A DNA stretch of 64,000 bases from Laribacter hongkongensis DSM 14985 (GCF_000423285.1 NZ_AUHR01000012.1:27101-91100), one strand, 5' to 3'. Counted from the first letter of the stretch, positions 38,010 to 47,877 are shown. Numbers and translations: made by a program. The notes: a model not told the origin generated them from the sequence alone.

Positions 38010-39000
38010 TGCCGGTATCCGTCGGAGCGCAGTGCTGCTCTTCAGTCTGGGCCAGGCCGATGCGGTCGAGGTGTTCAAGTACCTCGGGCCGAAGGAAGTC
38101 CAGAAGATCTCGACCATGATGACCCAGATCACCAACCTAGGCCGGGACGAAATCATGCAGGCGGCCCAGCTGTTCCGTGACGAGGCACAGATGCGTGCCT
38201 CGATCGATGCATCCGACGAATTCCTGAAGCGGGTGCTGACCGAGGCGCTGGGAGAGGACAAGGCGTCCAACCTCCTAGACAAGATCACCCAGGGCAACGA
38301 CCACACCGGTATCGAAAGCCTCAAGTGGATGGACCCGGCATCGGCTGCCGACCTGATCCGCAACGAACATCCGCAGATCATCGCCACCATTCTGGTCCAC
38401 CTCGACCCGGACCAGTCCAGTGCCATCCTCCAGAACTTTACCGACCGCCTGCGCAACGATGTTCTGCTGCGGATTGCCACGCTGGAAGGTGTACAGCCGC
38501 AGGCCCTGCGCGAACTCAATGACGTGCTCACCCAGCTGCTGTCCGGCTCCGACCGCATCAAGAAGAGTGCCATGGGCGGTATCCAGCTGACGGCCGAGAT
38601 CCTCAACTTCATGGGGGCCAACGTCGAGCATTCGGCGCTAGGATCCATCCGTGAATACGACCCGGAACTGGCTCAGCGCATCCAGGACAAGATGTTCGTG
38701 TTCGAAAACCTGCGCGATCTCGACAACCGGTCGATCCAGGTCCTGCTGCGCGAAGTGTCGAGCGAGTCGCTTATCCTGGCGCTCAAGGGCACCAGCAACG
38801 AGCTCAAGGAAAAGATCTTCAAGAACATGTCGTCGCGTGCGGCCGAAATGCTGCGCGACGATTTCGAGGCCAAGGGTCCGGTCAAGGTGTCGGAAGTCGA
38901 AGCCGAACAGAAGGAAATCCTCAAGATCGTGCGCAAGCTCGCCGACGATGGCCAGATCGTAATGGCCGGCAAGGGAGGCGAGGAAGGTGTCGTCGAGTAA
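38002..39000 (+). CDS. fliG: flagellar motor switch protein FliG
   Basis: Rotor protein that meets the stator and passes torque. It is a 332-residue protein. The N-terminal domain binds FliF, the middle carries the EHPQIIA motif (NEHPQIIATILVHLD) and the C-terminal torque helix has charged residues in LLREVSSESLILALKG. It overlaps fliF at the start and fliH at the end (GTG 38987 lies inside fliG), so the three are translationally coupled. Confidence 0.97.
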   Translation: MSDAGIRRSAVLLFSLGQADAVEVFKYLGPKEVQKISTMMTQITNLGRDEIMQAAQLFRDEAQMRASIDASDEFLKRVLTEALGEDKASNLLDKITQGNDHTGIESLKWMDPASAADLIRNEHPQIIATILVHLDPDQSSAILQNFTDRLRNDVLLRIATLEGVQPQALRELNDVLTQLLSGSDRIKKSAMGGIQLTAEILNFMGANVEHSALGSIREYDPELAQRIQDKMFVFENLRDLDNRSIQVLLREVSSESLILALKGTSNELKEKIFKNMSSRAAEMLRDDFEAKGPVKVSEVEAEQKEILKIVRKLADDGQIVMAGKGGEEGVVE

Positions 39001-39865
39001 GTCATCCCTGCGCCCCCTGCCTGGCGAAGCGGTCAGCTGGCAGCGCTGGGAGCTGGCCCCGCTGGATGCGCCAAAGCCCGATGCGCTGGCCGGAGTTGAT
39101 CTGGAGGCACTGGCCCAGGCGCTGGAGGCAGGAGCCTTGCCGACAGTGGAGGAGGCCGAAGGCGTCGAGGACGATACCGCAGGCGGAGACGAACCGGCCG
39201 GGGAGGAGGAGCCTTCGCCGCCAAGCGAGGACGTGACCGAAAGCGTGCAGCTGGCGTATCCGACGGCAGCCGAGCTGGAAGCCATCCATCAGGAAGCGTA
39301 CCAGGCCGGTTTTGCCGCCGGGGAGGCCGAAGGCCATTCGGCAGGCCGGCAGGCCGGCCGGGATGAAGTCGTGGCCGAGCTGCGGCCGCAACTGCTGGCC
39401 GAGTTGCAGGCACTCGAAGCCCTGCGGACGGCGCTGGATGCCCGCGTGGCGGCACTGGATGCCGAAGTGGCTCCGCAATTGAGTGCGCTGGCGTTGAGTT
39501 GCGCGCAACGCATTGTCGCGGACCATGTCCGCAATTCGGCTCATGCCATCGAGCCTTTGCTGCTGCCGGTACTGGCCGGACTGGGCCGGCAATGGCAGCA
39601 GGCCCGCCTGCGGGTACACCCCGATGATCTGGCGCTGGTGCAGACGGTTACGGCCCGTGAGGCAGCAGAAGTACGCTGGCAGTTTGTCGCCGATCCGCTC
39701 ATCGAGCGTGGCGGTTGCCTGCTCGAAGGGCCGTCCGGCCGGATGGACCTGACCCTGGCTGCCCGCTGGGCCGCCTTGCAGGATGCGCTGGGTGTCGAGC
39801 CACTGCCCGTTGATCCGCTTCCGTCTGAACCCGATACGGTGATCCAGCATGGCAGCACCGTGTAA
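38987..39865 (+). CDS. fliH: flagellar export ATPase regulator FliH
   Basis: Stator-like partner of FliI in the export ATPase complex. Its 292 residues include an acidic low-complexity N-terminus and a central helical region with a GxxxG-like run ([24 protein letters not shown]), the hallmark of FliH. The C-terminal domain has [10 protein letters not shown] and [20 protein letters not shown] 38987 follows GGCGAGGAAG. It overlaps fliG before it and fliI after it. Confidence 0.94.
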   Translation: MSSSKSSLRPLPGEAVSWQRWELAPLDAPKPDALAGVDLEALAQALEAGALPTVEEAEGVEDDTAGGDEPAGEEEPSPPSEDVTESVQLAYPTAAELEAIHQEAYQAGFAAGEAEGHSAGRQAGRDEVVAELRPQLLAELQALEALRTALDARVAALDAEVAPQLSALALSCAQRIVADHVRNSAHAIEPLLLPVLAGLGRQWQQARLRVHPDDLALVQTVTAREAAEVRWQFVADPLIERGGCLLEGPSGRMDLTLAARWAALQDALGVEPLPVDPLPSEPDTVIQHGSTV

Positions 39866-41240
39866 TCCCTGGCATGACTATCTGGCAGCCTGCTGTGCCA
39901 CGGCCGGGCAGGCCGTGCTGGACCGGCCGCGGGGCTATCTGACGCGCGTCACCGGACTGGTGATGGAGGCCGTCGGCGTCCGTCTGCCGGTCGGTGGCGG
40001 TGCCTGGGTGACATTGCCGGACGGGCGGCGCATCGAAGCCGAAGTCGTCGGTTTTAACGGCGACGTGCTGTACCTGATGCCGGTCAGCTCCGTGCAGGGG
40101 CTGCTGCCGGGCGCAGCGGTCGAGCCCGACTGGCCGGTCAGTCCGCCTGTGTTTGGTCACGCGGCAACGCTGGATGCAGCCCAGGGTGGGCGTCGCGTAC
40201 CGGTGGGCATGAAACTGCTGGGGCGGATTGTCGACTCCCTGGGGCGTCCGCTGGACGAAGCCGGCCCTGTGCATCCGGATACTTTTTATCCCCTGCATGC
40301 GGCCCCGATCAATCCGCTGGACCGTGACCCGGTGCGCTCCAGCATGGATGTCGGCGTGCGCGCCATCAACGGCCTGCTGACCGTGGGGCGTGGCCAGCGT
40401 CTGGGCTTGTTTGCCGGCTCCGGCGTGGGTAAATCCGTTCTGCTGGGCATGATGGCCAAGTACACGCGCGCCGATGTGGTGGTGGTCGGGCTGATTGGTG
40501 AACGGGGTCGCGAGGTCAAGGACTTCATCGAGAACATCCTTGGAGAAGAAGGCCTGGCGCGGGCCGTGGTGGTTGCGGCACCGGCGGATACGCCGCCGCT
40601 GATGCGCCTGCATGGTGCGGCCTATGCAACTGCGCTGGCCGAGTATTACCGCGACCAGGGTCTGGACGTATTGCTGCTGATGGATTCGGTCACCCGCTAT
40701 GCCATGGCGCAGCGCGAAATTGCCCTGGCCATTGGCGAACCGCCGGTGACCCGTGGCTATCCGCCTTCAGTGTTTGCCAAGCTGCCGCAGCTGATCGAGC
40801 GTGCGGGCAACGGCCGGGCCGGTGGCGGTTCGATTACCGCTTTCTATACCGTGCTGTCCGAAGGCGATGATCAGCAGGACCCGGTTGCTGACAGCTCGCG
40901 TGCCATTCTGGACGGTCACTTCGTGCTCAACCGGCGGCTGGCCGAGGCAGGGCATTATCCGGCAATCGACATCGAGCAATCGATCAGCCGGGTGATGGTC
41001 GATGTAGTCTCGGCCGATCATGTCGCCAGCGCCCGTCGTTTCAAGCAGTTCTACTCGCGCTACCAGCGCAATCTTGACCTGATCAGTGTCGGTGCCTATG
41101 TATCCGGTGCTGATCCCATGCTGGACGAGGCCATTCGCCGGCATGACATGATGGAGTCGTTCCTGATCCAGCCTGCGCATAAAGCCAGTTTTTTTGCCGA
41201 ATCGGTGACGGCGCTCAATGCCACGCTGAGTGGTACATAA
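39849..41240 (+). CDS. fliI: flagellum-specific ATP synthase FliI
   Basis: Hexameric ATPase that unfolds and feeds substrates to the flagellar export gate. In 463 residues it carries P-loop [29 protein letters not shown], Walker [19 protein letters not shown] and [17 protein letters not shown] 39849 lies within the end of fliH. Confidence 0.97.
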   Translation: MAAPCNPWHDYLAACCATAGQAVLDRPRGYLTRVTGLVMEAVGVRLPVGGGAWVTLPDGRRIEAEVVGFNGDVLYLMPVSSVQGLLPGAAVEPDWPVSPPVFGHAATLDAAQGGRRVPVGMKLLGRIVDSLGRPLDEAGPVHPDTFYPLHAAPINPLDRDPVRSSMDVGVRAINGLLTVGRGQRLGLFAGSGVGKSVLLGMMAKYTRADVVVVGLIGERGREVKDFIENILGEEGLARAVVVAAPADTPPLMRLHGAAYATALAEYYRDQGLDVLLLMDSVTRYAMAQREIALAIGEPPVTRGYPPSVFAKLPQLIERAGNGRAGGGSITAFYTVLSEGDDQQDPVADSSRAILDGHFVLNRRLAEAGHYPAIDIEQSISRVMVDVVSADHVASARRFKQFYSRYQRNLDLISVGAYVSGADPMLDEAIRRHDMMESFLIQPAHKASFFAESVTALNATLSGT

Positions 41241-41246
41241 CGCATC

Positions 41247-41687
41247 GTGGCCGCACCAAGCCGTTATGCCTTGCTGCTGCGTCTGGCCAGCGAGCGTACT
41301 GACCGGGCAGCCAAACAGCTGGGGCAGTCGCAGCAAAGGCTGCAAGCTGCCGAGGCCAAGCTCATGCAGCTGTCGCAATATCTGGGCGAGTATCGCCAGC
41401 AGCGGCTGGCACGTGCCAGCCAGGGAATGGGAGCACTCCAGTGGAACGATTTTCAGCGCTTTCTCGAGCGTCTGGAAGATGCCGAGCGCAGCCAGCAGCG
41501 AGACTGTGAGTGGTGCCGGCAGGCCGTCGAGCAGGCGCGCCAGCAATGGCAGGAGGCCCGTCAGCATCAGCGCGCCATGGAAACCCTGACCGAGCAGGAA
41601 GCAATGCGCCTGTTGGCCGAACAGACGCGGCGCGAACAGAAACAGACGGATGAACTGGCAACCCGTGCCTTCATGCGCAAAGATTGA
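41247..41687 (+). CDS. fliJ: flagellar export chaperone FliJ
   Basis: Small coiled-coil protein (146 residues) that inserts into the FliI ring and couples it to FlhA. Nearly all of it is predicted helix, rich in Glu, Gln and Arg with heptad spacing (LASERTDRAAKQLGQSQQRLQ and later). GTG 41247 starts six bases after fliI. It closes the fliE-J run before the fliK promoter. Confidence 0.92.
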   Translation: MAAPSRYALLLRLASERTDRAAKQLGQSQQRLQAAEAKLMQLSQYLGEYRQQRLARASQGMGALQWNDFQRFLERLEDAERSQQRDCEWCRQAVEQARQQWQEARQHQRAMETLTEQEAMRLLAEQTRREQKQTDELATRAFMRKD

Positions 41688-41720
41688 TGATGGGTGGATT
41701 GTGTACAATCTGCCAAAACC

Positions 41721-41736
41721 TGGCGCGTTACTTGCT
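41721..41736 (+). promoter_or_regulatory. sigma-54 promoter upstream of fliK
   Basis: TGGCGCGTTACTTGCT matches TGGCACG-N4-TTGCW with one mismatch (G for A) and exact spacing. The start would be near 41747, ~30 bases before the fliK ATG. Just upstream lies the inverted repeat GATTGT-GT-ACAATC (41697-41710). Confidence 0.75.
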
Positions 41737-41777
41737 AGTATCCCAGCCGCTTTTGACCTCTCGCTGACGACAAGCCC

Positions 41778-42977
41778 ATGACCATCACTGTTTCTCCTGC
41801 TGTCCCGAATGCTGCCGTGGCTCCGGCTCAACAAGCCGGACGTCAGGATGCCGAGCCGTCGTCCCTGGGGGTGTTTGCCGAACTGGTGCAGGCACAGGTC
41901 GAATCGATGAGCGGCGAAGCCGGGCATATCGTCAGCGAGGCGGACAAGAAAGATCCGAAGGATGCCGAGCCTGATGCCGACGTAACGGATCTGGCGGCCC
42001 TGCTGGGGTTGCCGGCCAGTCTGACTGCGGCACCTGTCGAGCCGCGCGCCTTGCCGCAACAGGCTTCCGACAAGGGGGAGCCGCGGCTGGCCGGGTCGCA
42101 GGAAACCAAAGGAAATGGCGAAACACTGCTGGATGCCGTGAAAGGCCAGCTGGCTGACCAGGCCTCTCGTGATACGGGCAAGGTAAACGGACTGGAACGC
42201 AAGGGGAGCGAGTCGAATGCCCTTGCTGCAGGCGAGGCGGAAACTGCTGACGCCAAGGCCGGAGATACGGGAGAGGCCGGTTCGGACGGCAAGCCGCTGG
42301 TTCCGCTGGCCCAGAGTACCGTGCAAAGCCGGGGTGAAGGGCTGGTGTCAACTCTTGCCGCCTCGGCCAAGGACGACGGCAAGGCTGACCGGCACAACTT
42401 GCCGGAGCCTGGTGTGAAATCAGCTCTTGAGTCGTTGAATCCACTGATGGCATCGGCTGACAAAACGGACAAATCCCACGCCGTGGCCTCTGAGCGCACG
42501 CCGCTGAACCTGCCCGTGCAGACACAAGTTGGCCGGCCGGGGTGGAGCGAGGAAGTAGGCAAGAACATCAGCCTGATGCTGCGGCACCGGCTGGACGGGG
42601 CGCAGATGCAGCTGAATCCTGCTCATCTGGGGCCGATTGAAATCAGCCTCAAGCTGTCCGCCGACAACCAGATGAGCGTGTCGTTTGTGGCCGCTTCGGC
42701 CCAGACGCGGGACGCTCTGGAACAGGGCATGAACCGGCTGGCCCAGATGCTGTCCGGACAAGGTGTCCAGCTGGCGGATGCCCAGGTGTCGTCAGGGCAG
42801 TACGGGGATGGACGGCAGGCCCAAGAGTTCGCCGGTAACGGTAACCCGGGGCAGGAGCGGCAGCGTGCCGATGCGCCAGTGTTTTCCCTGGACATGCGTG
42901 ATGAAACACCGGCCGGAATCGCGGCTCCGCGCGAGACGCCGCTCAGGCCCGATGGTCTTGTCAGTGTATTCGCATGA
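41778..42977 (+). CDS. fliK: flagellar hook-length control protein FliK
   Basis: Secreted molecular ruler that sets hook length and switches export specificity. It is a 399-residue protein with a long disordered, Ala/Glu/Gly-rich first two thirds. The conserved C-terminal Flg_hook domain reads LMLRHRLDGAQMQLNPAHLGPIEISLKL and AQTRDALEQGMNRLAQML. ATG 41778 is the only sensible start and has its own sigma-54 promoter. Confidence 0.94.
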   Translation: MTITVSPAVPNAAVAPAQQAGRQDAEPSSLGVFAELVQAQVESMSGEAGHIVSEADKKDPKDAEPDADVTDLAALLGLPASLTAAPVEPRALPQQASDKGEPRLAGSQETKGNGETLLDAVKGQLADQASRDTGKVNGLERKGSESNALAAGEAETADAKAGDTGEAGSDGKPLVPLAQSTVQSRGEGLVSTLAASAKDDGKADRHNLPEPGVKSALESLNPLMASADKTDKSHAVASERTPLNLPVQTQVGRPGWSEEVGKNISLMLRHRLDGAQMQLNPAHLGPIEISLKLSADNQMSVSFVAASAQTRDALEQGMNRLAQMLSGQGVQLADAQVSSGQYGDGRQAQEFAGNGNPGQERQRADAPVFSLDMRDETPAGIAAPRETPLRPDGLVSVFA

Positions 42978-42991
42978 TTTGATTTTGAGGC

Positions 42992-43018
42992 TTTCGCGGG
43001 CGGGGGAAATCCGCGAAA
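42992..43018 (+). other. hairpin between fliK and fliL
   Basis: TTTCGCGG and CCGCGAAA pair over an 11-base loop, 14 bases after the fliK stop. AATGTG rather than a T-run follows, so it is probably an RNA-stability or weak pausing element, not a terminator. Confidence 0.4.
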
Positions 43019-43058
43019 ATGTGCGCAAGATTATTCACCTCTCATGAGATAGGCATAA

Positions 43059-43547
43059 ATGGCAAGTCTGACCGAAGCGTCCGCACCTGCATCGGGTGGT
43101 GGTAAAAAACTCATGATCGTGATTGGCCTGCTGGGGCTGGTGGTTTTGCTGCTGGCCGGTGCTGTCGGTTACCTGTTCCTGAACAAGCCCGATCCTGCGG
43201 CGGCACACGAAGCAGCACCTGCTGCCAAGCACGTACCGGTGTTTGAGAAAATCGATACGTTTGTCGTCAATCTGGGCGGGCACGACACCGTGTTGCAGAC
43301 CGAGCTGCAAGTCGAGCTGAGTGACGAGGCCGGGCGTGAAATGCTCAAGCAGTACATGCCGCGCATCCGCAACAACCTGATCATGCTGCTCTCCAGCAAG
43401 ACAGCCGACGAGGTCGCAACGGCCGAAGGCAAGGCGCGCCTGCGCGGACAGATCCGCAGCGTGATCAACGAATCGCTGGCAGAAACCGGCCGGCGCGACG
43501 TGGTGCGTTCGGTGGTGTTCAATTCCTTCATCGTCCAGCTGCAATAA
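43059..43547 (+). CDS. fliL: flagellar basal-body-associated protein FliL
   Basis: Single-span inner-membrane protein that supports stator function and motor output. Its 162 residues have a membrane helix (LMIVIGLLGLVVLLLAGAVGYLFL) after a short cytoplasmic start, and a periplasmic domain with FEKIDTFVVNLGG and the conserved C-terminal VRSVVFNSFIVQ. It is followed 12 bases later by fliM. Confidence 0.95.
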   Translation: MASLTEASAPASGGGKKLMIVIGLLGLVVLLLAGAVGYLFLNKPDPAAAHEAAPAAKHVPVFEKIDTFVVNLGGHDTVLQTELQVELSDEAGREMLKQYMPRIRNNLIMLLSSKTADEVATAEGKARLRGQIRSVINESLAETGRRDVVRSVVFNSFIVQLQ

Positions 43548-43559
43548 GAACCGGTACTC

Positions 43560-44549
43560 ATGGCTGACGACATCCTTTCGCAGGAAGAGGTTGATGCGCT
43601 ACTGCGCGGTGTAACCGGCGACGACCAGGACGAAGACCTTTCTGCTGCCAGTTCGGTCAAGAACTACGACATCGGCCGCCAGGAACGCATCGTGCGCGGC
43701 CGCATGCCGACGCTTGAAATCATCAACGAGCGTTTTGCCCGCAACCTGCGCATTGGCCTGTTCAACTTCATCCGCCGCAACGCCGAGATTTCCGTCGGGC
43801 CGGTCAAGGTCCAGAAATACAGCGAATTCATCCGCAACCTGGTCGTGCCGACCAACCTCAACCTGTGTCATGTCAAGCCGCTGCGTGGTACGGCATTGCT
43901 GATTTTCGATCCGGACCTGGTGTTCCTGGTGGTGGACAACCTGTTCGGCTCGGACGGTCGCTACCACGTACGGGTTGAAGGGCGTGACTTTACGCCGACC
44001 GAGCAACGCATCATCCGGCGCCTGCTGGACGTGGTGTTTTCCGAATACCAGAAAGCATGGGAACCGGTCTATCCGATCGAATTCCTGTACATGCGCTCGG
44101 AAATGAACACCCAGTTTGCCAATATCGCCACCCCGACCGAAGTCGTGGTATCGATGACGTTCCGCATCGAGCTGGGTGCCGGTGGTGGTGATTTCCACGT
44201 GTGCATGCCGTACTCCATGGTGGAGCCGATCCGGGACCAGCTGTCTTCCACCATGGCTGCTGACCGGACCGAAATCGACAACCGCTGGGTCAGCCTCCTG
44301 TCGCGCCAGGTGCAGATTGCCGAGGTCGAGCTGGTGGCAACGCTTGCAGAAGCCCAGATCACGCTGGGAGACATCCTGAACCTCAAGACCGGGGACGTGA
44401 TCCCGGTCGAGATTCCGGAAAGCATCGTGGCCGACGTATCGGGCATTCCCGTGCTGGACTGCCGCTACGGCACTGCCAACGGCCAGTATGCCTTGCGGGT
44501 CGAGCGCCTGCTGGCCGGCGCACATGAACTTGAACAAGGCCTGAACTGA
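43560..44549 (+). CDS. fliM: flagellar motor switch protein FliM
   Basis: C-ring protein that binds CheY-P and sets rotation direction. In 329 residues it has the N-terminal CheY-binding segment DILSQEEVDALL, the GGXG-like middle (VSMTFRIELGAGGGDFHVCMPYSMVEP) and a C-terminal SpoA domain. It sits between fliL and fliN. Confidence 0.97.
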   Translation: MADDILSQEEVDALLRGVTGDDQDEDLSAASSVKNYDIGRQERIVRGRMPTLEIINERFARNLRIGLFNFIRRNAEISVGPVKVQKYSEFIRNLVVPTNLNLCHVKPLRGTALLIFDPDLVFLVVDNLFGSDGRYHVRVEGRDFTPTEQRIIRRLLDVVFSEYQKAWEPVYPIEFLYMRSEMNTQFANIATPTEVVVSMTFRIELGAGGGDFHVCMPYSMVEPIRDQLSSTMAADRTEIDNRWVSLLSRQVQIAEVELVATLAEAQITLGDILNLKTGDVIPVEIPESIVADVSGIPVLDCRYGTANGQYALRVERLLAGAHELEQGLN

Positions 44550-44610
44550 ACCGGGCCTACCTGTCAGAATGACCAGCCGGCATCCGCCGGCTGCAAGCGA
44601 GACGCAAAAG

Positions 44611-45036
44611 ATGAACGACGAAGTCACCATGGACGACTGGGCTGCCGCTCTGGCCGAGCAGCAGACCTCCGCCACTGATGCGCCGGTTGCCGATGCTGCC
44701 GCCGATGGCAGCGTGCAGAATGCCAACCTGTTCCAGGAGTTCGGCGCCTCCGCACCGGCATCGACCGGTGCGCCCCAGAATCTCGACATGATCCTGGACA
44801 TCCCGGTCAACATGACCGTGGAGCTGGGGCGTACCAAGATCGCCATCCGCAACCTGCTGCAGCTGGCGCAGGGCTCGGTGGTGGAACTGGACGGCCTCGC
44901 CGGTGAACCGATGGACGTGCTGGTCAACGGCTGCCTGATTGCCCAGGGTGAAGTGGTGGTGGTGAACGACAAGTTCGGTATCCGCCTGACCGACATCATC
45001 ACGCCGGCAGAACGCCTGCGCCGGTTGCAAAAGTGA
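44611..45036 (+). CDS. fliN: flagellar motor switch protein FliN
   Basis: C-ring protein working with FliM and docking the FliH export complex. ATG 44611 gives 141 residues; an in-frame ATG at 44569 would add 14. The C-terminal SpoA domain reads LDMILDIPVNMTVELGRTKI and GEVVVVNDKFGIRLTDII. The first ~50 residues are variable and Ala-rich. Its stop overlaps the fliO GTG. Confidence 0.96.
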   Translation: MNDEVTMDDWAAALAEQQTSATDAPVADAAADGSVQNANLFQEFGASAPASTGAPQNLDMILDIPVNMTVELGRTKIAIRNLLQLAQGSVVELDGLAGEPMDVLVNGCLIAQGEVVVVNDKFGIRLTDIITPAERLRRLQK

Positions 45037-45473
45037 TCCGGCACCATCCGGTCGCCCTCGGGGTGCTGCTGCTGGCTGCACCCCTTTTTGCTGCGGCTTC
45101 GGCAGAATCCCTGCCGTCTCCGCTGGGCAGCCTCATGCAGGTAGCCCTGTCGCTCGGAGTCGTGCTGGCCCTGATCTGGGGGCTGGCGTGGCTGGTCCGC
45201 CGGGTAGGGCAGGTGGGGCCGGCAGGCGCGCGCGTGGTCCGGCAGGTCGGCGGAACACTGATAGGCGGGCGCGAGCGGGTGGTCGTGGTCGAAGTGGCCG
45301 GCCGCTGGCTGGTGCTGGGCGTGACCAGCCAGCAGGTGACCCTGCTGACCGAACTGGACGCCCCGCCAGCGAGCCTTCCTGCCGATCCGGTACCTTCTTC
45401 TTCCCGTAACGGTTTTGCTGCCCGCCTGGCTGATGTCATGGCGCGTGGCCGTTCTTCCTCGTCCTCGTCATGA
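45033..45473 (+). CDS. fliO: flagellar biosynthesis protein FliO
   Basis: Membrane assembly factor for the FliP ring. The 146 residues have a hydrophobic start, one membrane helix ([22 protein letters not shown]) and the conserved cytoplasmic part [17 protein letters not shown] and [13 protein letters not shown]. The tail ends in a run of serines. The GTG start overlaps the fliN stop, and the TGA overlaps fliP. Confidence 0.93.
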   Translation: MIRHHPVALGVLLLAAPLFAAASAESLPSPLGSLMQVALSLGVVLALIWGLAWLVRRVGQVGPAGARVVRQVGGTLIGGRERVVVVEVAGRWLVLGVTSQQVTLLTELDAPPASLPADPVPSSSRNGFAARLADVMARGRSSSSSS

Positions 45474-46225
45474 AGTCCCGTTTCCTCTTTGCCCTGCCTT
45501 GGCTGGCGATGGGCGGACTGCTGGTGGCCGATGCCGCTGCCGCACCGAACATCCCGTTCATGAATGCCAGTCCTGCCGGCGGTGCCGGTACGCAGTACTC
45601 GCTGTCGCTCGAGATGCTGCTGTTCCTGACCAGTCTGACCTTCATTCCGGCTCTGCTGCTGATGATGACGGCGTTTACCCGCATCGTGATCGTGCTGTCG
45701 CTGTTGCGGCAGGCGATCGGCCTGATGCAGTCGCCACCCAACCAGGTGATTGTCGGTCTGTCACTGTTCCTGACCCTGTTTGTCATGGCGCCGGTGTTTG
45801 ACCAGGCCTACCGAGAAGCCTGGCTGCCGTATTCCGACAGCCAGATGAATTTCATGCAGGCGGCTGAAAAAGGCGTCCAGCCGTTCAAGGGCTTCATGCT
45901 GAAACAGACGCGGGAAAAGGACTTGGCTTTTTTTGTCGAGATTGCCCGCGAAGCGCCTCCGGCCACTCCGGCAGACGTCAGCCTGAAAACCCTGATTCCG
46001 GCCTTCGTGGTCAGTGAGCTGAAAACCGCGTTCCAGATCGGATTCATGGTGTTCATTCCGTTCCTGATCATTGACCTGGTGGTGGCCAGCGTGCTGATGG
46101 CCATGGGCATGATGATGGTGTCGCCGGTGATCATTTCGCTGCCGTTCAAGCTGATGCTGTTTGTGCTGGTGGACGGCTGGACGTTGCTGATCGGTTCGCT
46201 GGTCCAGAGTTTTTACCTGACATGA
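45470..46225 (+). CDS. fliP: flagellar export gate protein FliP
   Basis: Core subunit of the FliPQR export gate. It is a 251-residue protein with a cleavable signal-like N-terminus and four membrane helices. The signature stretches are [27 protein letters not shown] and [28 protein letters not shown]. The ATG overlaps fliO; the stop overlaps an acetyltransferase gene rather than fliQ, which is unusual. Confidence 0.97.
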   Translation: MKSRFLFALPWLAMGGLLVADAAAAPNIPFMNASPAGGAGTQYSLSLEMLLFLTSLTFIPALLLMMTAFTRIVIVLSLLRQAIGLMQSPPNQVIVGLSLFLTLFVMAPVFDQAYREAWLPYSDSQMNFMQAAEKGVQPFKGFMLKQTREKDLAFFVEIAREAPPATPADVSLKTLIPAFVVSELKTAFQIGFMVFIPFLIIDLVVASVLMAMGMMMVSPVIISLPFKLMLFVLVDGWTLLIGSLVQSFYLT

Positions 46226-46722
46226 CGTTCCGTCTGTTGCCACTGGCAGAATCCTGCCTGCCCGCCTGTCTGGAGCTGGCCTGTGCCAGCGTCGCCGGAC
46301 TGGCTGGCCGGCAATACGACGAGCGCCAGCGTGCAGCGTGGGTAACGGCATTGCAGCAGTCTGCGCCGGGCTGGCCTGCCTGCCTGCGGGCCGGATCGGG
46401 CTGGCTGGCGCTGGATGCAGAGGGGCAGCCGGCTGGATTTGCCTGGCGGGTGGCGGCAGAGGTGGACATGCTGTATGTCGCACCGGCAACGGCCCGGCGA
46501 GGCATCGGCAGGGCCCTGCTGGCGCGCTTGACAGACGACATGGCCGGTCAGCCCGGGCCGTGGCTGGCCGCTGTCAGTGATACGGCCTTGCCGCTGTTCG
46601 AGCAGGCCGGCTGGCAGTGTTGCGAACGGGAAGTGGTGGTGCGTGACGGGGTGGAAATACCCCGTTCGCGGATGAAACATGTCTCCGGAGCTGCCGGGGA
46701 CCAGTCTGTGACAGGAGAGTGA
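46222..46722 (+). CDS. GNAT-family N-acetyltransferase inserted between fliP and fliQ
   Basis: A 166-residue GNAT-fold protein. The acetyl-CoA-binding motif is in [23 protein letters not shown] (R-R-G-I-G-R form of Q/RxxGxG/A), preceded by a beta strand pair around [16 protein letters not shown] and followed by [11 protein letters not shown]. The ATG overlaps the fliP TGA, and fliQ starts two bases after its stop with its ribosome site inside this gene, so it is translated as part of the export-gate operon. The substrate is unknown; a flagellar or chemotaxis protein is possible but unproven. Base composition does not stand out from neighbours. Confidence 0.9.
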   Translation: MTFRLLPLAESCLPACLELACASVAGLAGRQYDERQRAAWVTALQQSAPGWPACLRAGSGWLALDAEGQPAGFAWRVAAEVDMLYVAPATARRGIGRALLARLTDDMAGQPGPWLAAVSDTALPLFEQAGWQCCEREVVVRDGVEIPRSRMKHVSGAAGDQSVTGE

Positions 46723-46723
46723 A

Positions 46724-46993
46724 ATGACGCCGGAACATGTCATCAATCTGGTGCAGAACGCACTGCTGATCCTGATCCTGATCGCGTCGCCGCTGCTGGC
46801 GGTGTCGCTGGGCGTGGGCCTTCTGGTCAGCGTGTTTCAGGCCGCGACGCAGATCAACGAAATGACGCTGACCTTCATCCCCAAGCTGCTGGCCATGTTC
46901 CTGACGGTGATCCTGGCCGGGCCGTGGATGCTGCGCACGCTGACGGACTTTACCATCCGGCTGTATTCGTCCATTCCACAGATGATCGGTTGA
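46724..46993 (+). CDS. fliQ: flagellar export gate protein FliQ
   Basis: Small (89 residues) two-helix gate subunit. MTPEHVINLVQNALLILILIASPLLAVSLGVGL and FQAATQINEMTLTFIPKLLAMF are the family pattern. GGAGAG within the acetyltransferase 3' end is its ribosome site. fliR begins one base after the stop. Confidence 0.97.
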   Translation: MTPEHVINLVQNALLILILIASPLLAVSLGVGLLVSVFQAATQINEMTLTFIPKLLAMFLTVILAGPWMLRTLTDFTIRLYSSIPQMIG

Positions 46994-46994
46994 C

Positions 46995-47789
46995 GTGCTG
47001 GCGCTGACTGACGCTGAAATCCGCCTTTTGCTGTCCACTTACCTGTGGCCGCTGTTCCGGGTCATGGGCTTTCTGCTGGCGGACCCCCTGTTTGGTACCA
47101 AGGCCGTGCCACGGCGGGTGAAGGTGGTGCTGGCGATTGCCCTGACGTTGCTGCTGGTGCCGTTGCTGCCACCCATGCCGGCGGTACCGGTGGTATCGGG
47201 CGAAGGTGTGTTCATCATCGTGCAGCAATTGCTGATCGGCGTTGCCATGGGGTTTGCCATGCGGCTGGTGATTACCGCCGTCGAGCTGGCAGGGGCCATG
47301 ATCGGCATGCAGATGGGCCTGGGCTTTGCCATGCAGTTTGATCCGATGATGGGGGCGCAGGTGCCGTCCCTGTCGCGGCTGCTGACACTGTCGACCTATC
47401 TGGTGCTGCTGTCTTTCAACGGACACCTGATCATGCTGGGGACCGTGGCGGAAAGCTTTACGTTGTTTCCGATCAGTCTGGACCCCTTGCCTGCGGCGGG
47501 GTTGCAGCTGGTGGCGGCCTGGGGCGGCAAGATGCTGGCTCTGGCATTGTGGCTGTCGCTGCCGGTGGTGGTGGCATTGCTGATCACCAACCTGGCGATC
47601 GGCGTGATGACCCGGGCTGCACCGCAGTTCAACATTTTCAGTTTCGGCTTTCCGCTGACGCTGCTGATCGGCTTCGTGGTGCTGTATTACGCACTGCCTT
47701 TCATGGGGCAGGCCTTGCAGCAGCTCTATCTGCAAGGCTTTGAACTGATGCGGCAGACCTTGATGGTCAAGGGTGGCGGCGGCGCTTGA
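46995..47789 (+). CDS. fliR: flagellar export gate protein FliR
   Basis: Completes the FliPQR gate. It is a 264-residue protein with about six membrane helices. The conserved parts are FRVMGFLLADPLFGTKAVPRRVKV, GFAMQFDPMMGAQVPSLSR and LGLSFNGH-like LVLLSFNGHLIMLG. GTG 46995 is used. It is the last flagellar gene; flhB does not follow, and yebC comes next after a terminator. Confidence 0.96.
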   Translation: MLALTDAEIRLLLSTYLWPLFRVMGFLLADPLFGTKAVPRRVKVVLAIALTLLLVPLLPPMPAVPVVSGEGVFIIVQQLLIGVAMGFAMRLVITAVELAGAMIGMQMGLGFAMQFDPMMGAQVPSLSRLLTLSTYLVLLSFNGHLIMLGTVAESFTLFPISLDPLPAAGLQLVAAWGGKMLALALWLSLPVVVALLITNLAIGVMTRAAPQFNIFSFGFPLTLLIGFVVLYYALPFMGQALQQLYLQGFELMRQTLMVKGGGGA

Positions 47790-47833
47790 GCCGATGCTAG
47801 AATCAGCGCAAATACCGGTATTTTCATCCTGAC

Positions 47834-47856
47834 AAACCCGCCTGTGCGGGTTTTTT
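47834..47856 (+). terminator. intrinsic terminator after fliR
   Basis: AAACCCGC and GCGGGTTT pair over CTGT and are followed by further T. It lies ~45 bases after the fliR stop and 22 before yebC, so yebC may be expressed partly by read-through; a TAGAAT at 47797-47802 may be its own -10 box. Confidence 0.8.
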
Positions 47857-47877
47857 CGATACTCACGAGGTTGCAAC

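Noticed and set aside
36222..38648. 808-codon frame on the minus strand across fliF and fliG
   Set aside because: It lies opposite two certain flagellar genes with clear motifs. Long antisense frames are common in GC-rich DNA, and this one shows no family features.
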